Part shown: positions 21,201-29,142 of the stretch, one piece after another
How positions within the stretch are numbered: position 1 is the first letter of the stretch
Layout of the letters: each line of letters starts with the position of its first letter
Position numbers and translations under genes: made by a program
NCBI GenBank assembly: GCA_905221605.1
Contig: CAJNDS010001113.1
Coordinates: 1,222,663 to 1,286,662, forward strand
Source: Symbiodinium natans
Taxonomy: Eukaryota; Sar; Dinophyceae; Suessiales; Symbiodiniaceae
Direction: 5' to 3'
DNA: 64,000 nt
The notes under the pieces: generated by a model
The model's input: the letters and a program-made list of their open reading frames with translations, nothing else
Databases searched by the model: none
What the model was told of the DNA's origin: nothing

Positions 21201-24200
21201 CCCTAAGCCCTAAGCCCTAAACGCCCTAAGCCCCAAGCCCTTAAGCCCTAAGCCCCAAGCCCTAAGCCCTAAGCCCTAAACCCTAAGCCCTAAACCCTAA
21301 AGCCTAAACCCTAAGCCCTAAACCCTACAGGCCAGAAGAGCTGCGTCGCCAGTGGCATCAAGGGAGATCTTACTTTCCAGGCCTCTCCGTGGCGCTTCAA
21401 AGGGTTTAGGGTTTAGGGTTTCGGGTTTAGGGTTTAGGGTTTAGGGGGTTACGGGTTCCGTTCCTTGTGATGAAGCGCTGAAACCCTGAAGCCTACACCA
21501 CTCAACCCCAAACCCTTGCCTTGAAGCAAGCCTAACACTGGGAGAAATATTGTTTTCATTTTCTATATCATCATATTTCTATAGTTCTTATACTATCATA
21601 TACTACTACATCATTGAAATTTCTACAATGAGTATATTCTACGACTACTCGGTTACTATACTCTCATATTCGGTTCTCCGACCCTCAGTCGATGATGGAG
21701 AAGAGCGAGTTCTGGATGCGAGAAAACGGCGGAGCGCAGAAGGCTGGAACCCTAAATCCGAAACTCGAAAACCTAAACCCTAAACCCTGAACCCTAAACC
21801 CTAAACCCGAAACAACTCTGTGGCCCTAAGACCCTCAGACCCGAAGGCCCTTAGGGCCTAAGATCCCAAGACTCTAAGACCCTAAGGCCGGAAGACCCTA
21901 AGGCCGTAAGACCCTAAGGCCCTGAGACCCTAAGGCCCTAGACCCTAAGGCCCTAAGACCCTGAGACCCGAAACCCTGAACCCTAAAAACTACACCCTAA
22001 ACCCTAAGTCCTAAACCCCAAGCCCGATCCCCTACGATATAAAGGCACCTTACAAAACCTATATGACCTCGACATGCGGGTTTAGTTAAGTCTTTTGAGG
22101 AGAGGGCTTTCATCAGAATTCTCAAGGGCCTTAGGGTTAGGGTTTAGGATTCATCCCCTAGGGGTTCAAGATTTATCCCCTAAAATCCAAACCCCCATAT
22201 CTCGCTTCTCGCCCATGCTGAAACCACAAGTGGATCGGACGCCAGCACGAGTAGTAGGGCTACTGGTGTGCCCATGCTCGTCCACAAGCCCCTAAACCCT
22301 AAACCCTAAACCCTAAACCCTAAACCCTAAACCCTAAACCCTAAACCCTAAAACCCTAAAACCCTAAAGCCCTAAAGGCAGCCGCATCATCCAGCAGAGG
22401 AAGGTTCCTTAGGAGAGATGTTGCGCGAGTCTTTCGCATTGCAACCATCCGAACTCCCGGTGTGGTCCCTGAAGCGGGTTGCTGTGAAGAAATTTGGGTT
22501 TGAGGTTTAGGGTTTGAGGTTTAGGGTTTAGGGTTTAGGCTTTAGGAGCTTTTGGGTCAAAGGGTTTTCTTGGGCTCGGGAAGTCCTTGGAAAGCTAAAT
22601 TTCTAAACCCTCGAGCCTCCAGCCTCAACCGCTGCGTTCCCATTCTCCAACGCCTCTCTGTGGCGCTTGAAAGGGTTTAGGGTTTAGGGTTTAGGGTTTA
22701 GGGTTTGGGGTTTGGGGTTTGGGGTTTGGGGTTTGGGGTTTAGGGTAGTCCTACAGACTCCCCAAACACCTGAAACCCCAAACCCTCAACCTCGCACCCT
22801 CTAAACCCTCAAACCCGGAAGCCCCCAAAACTGCTCCTAAGCCTCTCATCCCACAAGCCCCTACACCCTGAACCTTAAACACTAAACCCTACAGCCCCAA
22901 ACCTTTTTCCCGAAAACCCCAAGGCCTGAAGACCTTAAGTCCTCAAACCCTTAAACCCTTGTAGAGCCTGAAGCCTTGTAGAGCCTTAAGACCTTAAGTC
23001 CTCAAACCCTTCAACCCTCAAGCCCTTAAGCCCGGCAAACACCCTTAGATCCTTCGAGCCCAAAACCCTCAAACCCTGAAACCCTCAAACCCTGAGACCC
23101 TAAAACCCTAAAACCCTACAGCCCCAAAACCCCAAAAGCCCAAAACCCCAAAACCCCAAAACCCCAAAACCCCAAAACCCCAAAACCCCAAAACTTCAAA
23201 ACCCCAAAACCCCAAAACCCTAAACCCTAAACCCTTTTTGGGGAGGCCGATGGCTCGTGGCTGATAGAAAGCGCCGGCCGGGAGACCCGGTCCGTTTAGA
23301 ATTTAGGGTTTAGGGTTTAGGGTTTAGGGTGCTTCTTCAAACCTTCTGAAGCACAAGGCTCGTTGACGCCTCACGTTTAGGGTTCTGGCTTTAGGCGAAG
23401 CCCTAAACCCCAAGCCCTTAAGCCCCTGCTGAACCCCTAAACCCCTAAAACCTTAAACCCTAAACCCTTAAACCCTACTGCTTCAGTCAGAGCTGGCTCC
23501 TGGCATCCCGCAGACTTACAGCCCCAAAACCGCGCCCAGGACCCAGGACGGCGCTCAAGATGCGCAAGGGTTTAGGGTTTAGGGTTTGCCTCGAGTACCA
23601 AGCCTAATCCCTAAACCCCGAAACCCCTAAACTCCTAAACCCCCCAAACCCCAAATCCGTAAACCCAGAAAACCCTAAACCCTAAACTATAAAAGCCTGA
23701 AGTCCTAAACCCCCGAAACCCTCAAAACCCCCCCAACCCTTAAAACCCTCAAAACCCCCTAAGCCCTAAACCCTTAAAACCCTTAACGCCCCCTTAAAAC
23801 CCTCTTGAAACCCCCTTGAAGCCCGTCAAGCCCCCTTAAAACTCCCTTAAATCCCCCCTTCAAAACCCCTTTAAGACCCTCAAAACCTTCTGAAATTTCC
23901 CTTGAACCCCACTGAGAACCCCTAAACCCTAAACCCTAAACCCTAAACCCTAAACCCTAAACCCTAAACCCTAAACCCTAAACCCTAAACCCTAAACCCT
24001 AAACCCTAAACCCTAAACCCTAAACGCTAGGGTTTAGGGTTTAAGGTTTAGGGTTTAGGGCTTAGGGTTTAGGGTTTAGGGTCTAGGGTCTAGGGTTCAG
24101 CGTTTAAGGTTTCGGGTTTAGGGTTTAGGGTCTAGGGTCTAGGGTCTAGGGCTTAGGATTTAGGGTTTAGGGTTTAGGCCTAAACCCTAAACCCTAAAAC

Positions 24201-24295
24201 CCTAAAACCCTAAACCCCAAACAGGTTGGATCAGTGCCGCCACCTACTTCAGCTGCAAGTTCGACAAGGCTGGGTGCGAAGTGCGCTCGCACTGA
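18270..24295 (+). CDS. multi-exon gene of about ten exons, unknown protein
   Basis: Exon 18270-18331 (FEGDLKAMGIEFEKADSGRR, GC donor) joins 19708-19764 (AEPDVDSPSEPGFAPFRW) in phase. Exons 20612-20679 (VPTEIRQNFDMQQPHEADSP), 21331-21403 (PEELRRQWHQGRSYFPGLSV) and 21689-21728 or beyond (SMMEKSEFWMREN) also join in phase. Then come 22382-22497 (two open frames, one reading LGEMLRESFALQPSELPVW), 23246-23293 (ADGSWLIESAGRETRS) and 23487-23569 (SELAPGIPQTYSPKTAPRTQ). The terminal exon 24225-24295 reads WISAATYFSCKFDKAGCEVR and ends SH before the stop. Several links, at about 20000, 22382 and 23570-24224, are unresolved. More than one gene may be present. No domain is recognised. Confidence 0.42.
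18760..19195. other. AT-rich block unlike its surroundings
   Basis: About 430 bp of AT-rich sequence contains no heptamers, inside a proposed intron. The composition suggests an insertion, perhaps of organellar or transposon origin. I could not identify it. Confidence 0.4.
19250..19680 (-). repeat. CCACCCTAAA decamer array in CCCTAAA
   Basis: Some twenty CCACCCTAAA decamers (with a CACCCTAAAG subset) are embedded between CCCTAAA runs. The phrase CCCTAAGCCCCAAACCCTAAA recurs four or five times, so short higher-order units were amplified. Confidence 0.85.
20985..21330 (-). repeat. CCCTAAG heptamer array
   Basis: About 45 heptamers, mostly CCCTAAG rather than CCCTAAA, end CCTACAG at the acceptor of the exon at 21331. 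Confidence 0.85.
21541..21680. other. AT-rich island inside a proposed intron
   Basis: A 140-bp AT-rich stretch lies between GC-rich repeats and leads to the acceptor of the exon at 21689. No signal is recognised in it. Confidence 0.35.
21800..22030 (-). repeat. CCCTAAGACCCTAAGGC 17-mer repeats
   Basis: Heptamer-derived units alternate CCCTAAGA and CCCTAAGGC in about eight diverged copies. Confidence 0.6.
22641..22683 (+). repeat. decayed copy of an exon 3' end and donor
   Basis: GCCTCTCTGTGGCGCTTGAA followed by AGGGTTTAGGG resembles GCCTCTCCGTGGCGCTTCAA plus AGGGTTTAGGG at 21380-21411, the end of the exon at 21331 and its donor. It sits about 1.2 kb downstream inside an intron. Confidence 0.6.
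23921..24215. repeat. back-to-back CCCTAAA and TTTAGGG arrays
   Basis: CCCTAAA copies (to about 24025) switch to TTTAGGG copies through ACGCTAGGGT. These switch back to CCCTAAA at TTTAGGCCTAAACC (24170-24183). Two strand flips in 150 bp would give strong hairpins. Confidence 0.8.
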
Positions 24296-24324
24296 AGGTT
24301 GGGGCTCAGGAGACTTCCTCAGCC

Positions 24325-24545
24325 TAAACCCTAAACCCTAAACCCTAAACCCTAAACCCTAAACCCTAAACCCTAAACCCTAAACCCTAAACCCTAGACC
24401 CTAGACCCTAAACCCTAAACCCTAAACCCTAAACCCTAAACCCTAAACCCTAAACCCTAAACCCTAAACCCTAAACCCTAAAACCCAAACCCCAAACCCT
24501 AAACCCTAAACCCTTTATCCCTTAAACCCTAATCCCTACACCCCA
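24325..24545 (-). repeat. CCCTAAA array after a stop codon
   Basis: About 30 CCCTAAA copies begin about 30 bp after the proposed stop at 24295. Confidence 0.8.
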
Positions 24546-24628
24546 AGCCCTAAACCCTCACATGCCCTGGGCCGCGTCCCGCCGTGATCCCAACCCAACA
24601 GCGGCGCCTTGATAATCTTTAACGATAT

Positions 24629-24720
24629 GGGTAGTTCTCTAAACTTGGGTCCCTTTTTGAGATCCCTTTTAAAGGGTGCCGCCTGATAGTGGGTACCCAA
24701 AAAAATCTAGGAAATTACCC
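24629..24720. mobile_element. element related to the GGGTAGTTCTCTAAA family
   Basis: Left end GGGTAGTTCTCTAAAC followed by TTGGGTCCCTTTTTGAGAT matches 41793 onward. The right end (GGAAATTACCC) is only a weak inverted match, so this copy is decayed or cut short. Confidence 0.5.
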
Positions 24721-25070
24721 ATATTCGTCTTTTCGCCATTTTGTTTGTTCGATTCTTTGTTACCCTTTCGTATTGCAGATGTGTTGTGTGATATTGTGTT
24801 CCAGTCAGTTTTTGAAGGCTTAGAGCGGGGGTTGGCTCTTCGATCCGGTACTCCCCGGCGGGTGCTTTGCACCGAGCAAAAGGGGCGAACATCTCACCCC
24901 TTGAACTCTAAATCGCTTCGAGACGCATGAAATGAAGCCAGACAGCAGCCGGCCTCAAGGTTCGGGGTTTAGGGTTTAGGGTTCAGGGTTTAGGGTTTAG
25001 GGTTTAGGGTTTAGGGTTTAGGGTTCAGGGTTTAGGGTTTAGGGTTTAGGGTCTAGGGTTTTCGGCCCAG

Positions 25071-26495
25071 GCGTGCAAGAACTCGCTTCAGCGTTGTTGA
25101 AAAATGATTGTAAGGGCCCGTGTCGTAATCGGTATCCCAAAGGGCGCCAGACATCACCCGAACCTGCCACTTGCAGATGCCCATTGCGGCCGAATTCCTA
25201 CACCCGAAACTCCCAAGCCCCCAAACCACTAAACCTCAAGCCCCGAAACCCGACAAACCCTAACAACCCTCAACCCGAAACCCCGAACCCCAAAACACAT
25301 GAACCCCTAAACCCTGACCCCCAACCCTAAAACCCCTATATAAAACCTAAACACTAAACCCTCAACCCTAAACCCTCAACCCTAAACCCTAAACACCACG
25401 AACCCTAAACCCGAAACCCTAAACCCCTAAGACCCTGGGCAGGAGAGCGAGACCATCCTCAGGCAACCCCTCCACATGTTTGCAGGGTGAGGTTGAAGCT
25501 TTTGCTCCCCTCAAGCTTGAACCCCCCCCCCCCCCCCCCCCCCCCCCCCTTCTTGAACCCCCCCCCCCCCCCACCCCCCCTTCGGGCTTAGGATTCGGTG
25601 GTTTCCCTAAATTTCGCGTCCGTTTTGAGTTTAGGGTTTGGAGTTTAGGGGTTTATAACGTTTTGGGTGTAGGGTTTAGGGTCTAGTACCGATTTTGCGT
25701 TACAGGGGCCTCTCACCAGATATGATGAAGGGCCCATACATGTTCAGGTTGCTCACAATCGGGCCAGAGCTGTTGTGCAGCCCCCCGTCCTCTATCGCTT
25801 AGAAGGGCGCTAAACTCTAAACCCTAAACCCTAAACCCTAAACCCTAAACCCTAAACCCTAAACCCTAAACCCTAAGCCCTAAGCCCTAAACCCTAAACC
25901 CTAAACCCTAAACCCTAAACCCTGTTGGTGTTCGTGGAACATCTGCGCGCATCTACGCCCCTTGCGAAGCTGCCAACGGGACATCAAGTGCGGAGGCAAC
26001 TCTTTCGAGGTGTACTTCATCTTGGCGGCAAGCAAGACTTTGGCTCCACGGTCCCTACCTCAACACATGGCTACATTCATAGCCTGCTGGTGCGGAAGGC
26101 CCTCGAACCCCACAGCAGGGGGCAAACCTGAAAAGTCAAGCGGCCGCCATACTGACCATGCACAGCAGACTGACAGACCTCATGCCACAAAACAAACCCT
26201 AAACCCTAAACCCTGAACCACAGACCCTAAGCGCTAAGCCCTAAACCCTAAACCCTAAAACCCTAATACCTAAACCCTAAGTCTCCACTCTAAAGCCGAA
26301 CCCGTAGCCTACTGATCATATTCTTTGCGTCCCCTCCGCAGCCGACGGGCGTGGGCCGCCTTTGGGTTTAGGGTGTACCCAAATTCCGAAGGGTTTAGGG
26401 TTTAGGGTTTAGGGTTTAGGGTTTAGGGTATAGGGTTTAGGGTTTAGGGTTTAGGGTTTAGGGTGCCAGGTATGACCACGGCGATGACTCGAGCG
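25071..26495 (+). CDS. multi-exon gene segment, unknown protein
   Basis: Exons 25443-25486 (ESETILRQPLHMFA), 25706-25747 (GLSPDMMKGPYMF), 26342-26365 (RRAWAAF) and 26470-26495 (YDHGDDSS) chain with matching phases. Their donors are strong (GTGAGG, GTTGCT, GTTTAG, GTAAGG), and the acceptor before 26342 has a good pyrimidine tract. An upstream exon 25071-25109 reads VQELASALLKND before GTAAGG. The 25706 exon is also open on the minus strand, so the strand is not certain. No family is recognised. Long poly-C runs (25523-25570) lie in one intron. Confidence 0.4.
25801..25922 (-). repeat. CCCTAAA array
   Basis: About 17 heptamers, ending directly at the unique block that starts at 25923. Confidence 0.8.
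25923..26063 (-). CDS. candidate minus-strand exon, basic
   Basis: Read on the minus strand, about 46 codons are open, including KVLLAAKMKYTSKELPPHLM and SRWQLRKGRRCAQMFHEHQQ. The exon would end exactly at G^GTTTAGGG, the usual donor pattern. Plus-strand frames here are open too (one of 68 codons, MVFVEHLRAS...), and the neighbouring exon chain is on the plus strand. I therefore give this low weight. Confidence 0.25.
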
Positions 26496-26554
26496 GTAAG
26501 GAGGCGGGAGGGGCGTTTTGTGGTTGCGATGGTTGCTGTCGGTATTGCCCGTAT

Positions 26555-26667
26555 CTTGGTAGCCCAGTGGTACCCTTTACCCTTTTTTTGGTTATGGGTT
26601 CCCTTATAAAGTAACCAACCAAAAAAGGCTGCCCTTTTCTTATAACATGGTTACGGGGCTGCCAAAG
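26555..26667. mobile_element. TIR element, CTTGGTAGCCCA family
   Basis: It begins CTTGGTAGCCCAGTGGTACC and continues with CTTTACCCTTTTTTTGG, a CCCTTATAAAGTAACCAACC core and a CCCTTTTCTTATAACATGG block. It ends near GGGCTGCCAAAG. The 44197 copy keeps a matching right terminus, TGGGCTACCAAG. Confidence 0.65.
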
Positions 26668-26679
26668 TAGTATTGCGCT

Positions 26680-27000
26680 TCTACTACTCGTACGGCTCGC
26701 AGGAGCATGGCTGCGTTTCTTATTGAAGTTTCTACTCGTGTTGTTCTTGCTGTCGTTGCTGTTATTGCTATTTTTCCTTTAGTACGATGATGTCTACTGC
26801 TATCATTGCTGCCAGTACTACTATTACTATTGCTATTGCTACTTACTCTTGCCACTCTTGTCACTCTTGTTAGTAGTTCTGCTCAGTCTCTTGATGCTAT
26901 TGTTACTATTGTTACTATTGTTAGCATTGTTACTTTGAATACTCTTGTAGCCATTGTTACTATTCATGATGTTGTTCCTATTCGTAGTATCGGCAGCGTT
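26680..27000. repeat. degenerate trinucleotide-rich tract
   Basis: Runs of ATTGTTACT and CTTGTCACT type triplets give spurious Leu/Val/Thr-rich open frames. I regard it as low-complexity intron sequence. Confidence 0.6.
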
Positions 27001-27081
27001 GACAAGAAAGCAAAGGGCCCCTTAACCCTGAACCTTAACACCCTCAAGCTCCGAATTCCCTCTTGGAGCTCTAGACTCCTC

Positions 27082-27102
27082 GTCTACTTGGAGGTGCGCA
27101 CC
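27082..27102 (+). repeat. 21-bp copy of an exon start
   Basis: Identical to 27222-27242, the first seven codons of the next exon (VYLEVRT), but followed by CCCTAAA repeats instead of the rest of the exon. Confidence 0.75.
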
Positions 27103-27111
27103 CTAGACCCT

Positions 27112-27207
27112 ACCCCCTAAACCCTAAACCCTAAACCCTAAACCCTAAACCCTAAACCCTAAACCCTAAACCCTAAACCCTAAACCCTAAACCCTAAACC
27201 CTAAACC
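27112..27207 (-). repeat. CCCTAAA array between exon copy and exon
   Basis: About 13 perfect heptamers separate the 21-bp exon-start copy from the true exon at 27222. Confidence 0.85.
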
Positions 27208-27221
27208 CACAAGCGCCTCAG

Positions 27222-28761
27222 GTCTACTTGGAGGTGCGCACCAAGGTCCTCCAGGATCCGGCGCAAAGCTCAGACCCGGTCGGAGGTTCCATTATCGGGC
27301 AGTAGCGGTGTTTGAGGGTTTAGGGGTTTTAGAGGGTTTTAGGGGTTTTAGGGGTTTTCGGGGCTTTAGGGGTTTTCAGGGCTTCAATTTAAGGGCTTCA
27401 AGGGTTTTTGGGGTTTTGCTTTTGTTGAGGTTTTAGGGTTTTTAGGGCTTTAGGGCTTTAGGGCGTTAGGGTTTAGGGTTTAGGGTTTAGGGCAGCCGAG
27501 AAATGGACACAGACCACCACCAACGGCGTTTCGCGCAGCAGCGAAAAATGATCAAGCCTTGGAGGTTCATGGGTACTTGTAAGTGGGGTCGGATACCTGT
27601 GGCTATAACCTTACTTGGGGTGCTTATTACCCTACTTATAAGTACCCCTAAACCCTAAACCCTAAACCCTAAACCCTAAACCCTAAACCCTAAACCCTAA
27701 ACCCTAAACCCTAAACCCTAAACCCTAAACCCTAAACCCTATACTCTAAACCCTAAACCCTAAACCCTAAACCCTAAACCCTAAACCCTAAACCCTAAAC
27801 CTAAACTCACCCTTAAGGGATGATTCTCGCAATAATTTCTTAGAGGTAAAACACCTACTACAACGCTCCCCACAGTTCCGTGTGTGCTTGGAGACTGCGC
27901 CTACGCGCACCCTAGAGCTTGTTCAGATTTCCAACAAGACAGTCGGAAGCGCACGGCAGCCATAAAAGAACACCCTAAACCCTAAACCCTAAACCCTAAA
28001 CCCTAAACCCTAAACCCTAAACCCTAAACCCTAAACCCTAAACCCTAAACCCTAAACCCTAAACCCCAAACCCCAAACCCTAAACCCTAAACCCTAAACC
28101 CTAAACCCCCAAGGTGCGGATCGAGCGGTGGGTCTACCCCAAGGCCATGGTGAGCTCCGATGACAAGGCGGCCGCTACCTTGGGCAAGCTGCCAGGCTGC
28201 AGCGACGGGTTCTTTAAGGGTTGAGGGGTTTGGGGTTTAGGGTTTAGGGGTATTTATAAGTAGGGTTTGGGGTCTGGGGTTTGGGGTTTGGGGTTTAGGG
28301 TTTGGGGTTGAGGGTTGAAGGGTTGGCGGGTTTAGGGTTTCAGGGTCGGGGATGAAATCAACGCGGGGCTTAGGGCTTCTGGCCCTTGATAATCAATTCA
28401 AGGCTTTGAAAAGGGTTCAGGTCTCTCGCGGGTCTACCACTTCCTTGTCTTTCATCGCACTTCAACCGGGACCTGCAGACCGCCAAACAGGTTTCGAGGT
28501 TGAGGGGGGACCCCTAAACCCTAAACCCTAAACCCTAAACCCTAAACCCTAAACCCTAAACCCTAAACCCTAAACCCTAAACCCTAAACCCTAAACCCTA
28601 AACCCTAAACCCTAAACCCTAAACCCTAAACCCTAAACCCTAAACCCTAAACCCTAAACCCTAAACCCTAAACCCTAAACCCTAAACCCTAAGTTTCAGA
28701 GAGCATCGCAAGCAAAGCTGTAAATCTGAGGACCCTGGACGCCATCCTTGCCTCCGAGTGA
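27222..28761 (+). CDS. multi-exon gene 3' part, unknown protein
   Basis: Exon 27222 reads VYLEVRTKVLQDPAQSSDP up to a possible GTCGGAGG donor. Exon 27496-27564 reads REMDTDHHQRRFAQQRKMIK and ends exactly where a TIR element begins (GG^GTTCATGGG). Exon 28114-28219 has nearly all G/C third positions and reads VRIERWVYPKAMVSSDDKAA and ATLGKLPGCSDGFFK. Its leftover G joins the terminal exon 28700-28761, giving E then SIASKAVNLRTLDAILASE and a stop. A segment at 27871-27959 is open in two frames and may add an exon. The last two exons are the firmest. No domain is recognised. Confidence 0.5.
27558..27645. mobile_element. GGTTCATGGGTACTT element that starts an intron
   Basis: The left end CCTTGGAGGTTCATGGGTAC overlaps the proposed donor AG^GTTCATGG of the exon ending at 27564. 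The right half carries TATAACCTTACTTGGGG and CCCTACTTATAAGTACCC, then passes into CCCTAAA repeats without its usual terminus. Confidence 0.6.
27648..27800 (-). repeat. CCCTAAA array replacing an element end
   Basis: About 21 heptamers take over directly from the truncated element at 27645. Confidence 0.8.
27972..28108 (-). repeat. CCCTAAA array before the exon at 28114
   Basis: About 19 heptamers end CCCCCAAG, the acceptor of the well supported exon at 28114. Confidence 0.85.
28503..28692 (-). repeat. perfect CCCTAAA array before a terminal exon
   Basis: About 27 perfect copies end AAGTTTCAG, the acceptor of the exon at 28700. Confidence 0.9.
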
Positions 28762-28785
28762 GGGGATGCCGCTCTTGGCACCATG

Positions 28786-28927
28786 CTTGGAGGTTCATGG
28801 GTACTTGTAAGTAGGGCTTTAGGGTTTAGGGTTTAGGGTTTAGGGTTTAGGGTTTAGGGTAACTTTGCTTATAACCTTACTTGGGGTACTTGTAACCCTA
28901 CTTCTGAGTACCCATGAGCCTCCAAGT
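28786..28927. mobile_element. complete TIR element, GGTTCATGGGTACTT family
   Basis: Best preserved copy. CTTGGAGGTTCATGGGTACT and AGTACCCATGAGCCTCCAAG are nearly perfect inverted ends. Six TTTAGGG heptamers follow the internal GTAAGTAGGG, then come TATAACCTTACTTGGGG and ACTTGTAACCC. It lies in the 3' flank of the gene ending at 28761. Length is about 142 bp and there is no coding capacity. Confidence 0.75.
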
Positions 28928-29142
28928 GCTGCTAGTAGAGGCAGCTTGTGTAAGCCAAGCAGCCTGCACGTGTGCAGCTTTCCAAACCCTCCAGCTTGTC
29001 CGGCTCAATGCCCACCCACCCCCACCTTTGAACGTCAAGATTTCGAAAAGTCCTGCATCCCTAAACCCTAAACCCTAAGCCCTAAGCCCTGAACCCTAAG
29101 CCTGAAACCTTAAACCCTATGACAATCGGTTCCAGCCCCCAG

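Noticed and set aside
26806-27120. Leu/Val/Thr-rich membrane protein of 104 codons
   Set aside because: It derives from a degenerate trinucleotide tract. The hydrophobic run is a repeat artefact and the frame ends in heptamers.
27871-27959. CCCH-type zinc finger (CVLGDCAYAH)
   Set aside because: It requires a frame that does not match the phase of the flanking exon and lacks the first cysteine. A second frame without the motif is equally open.
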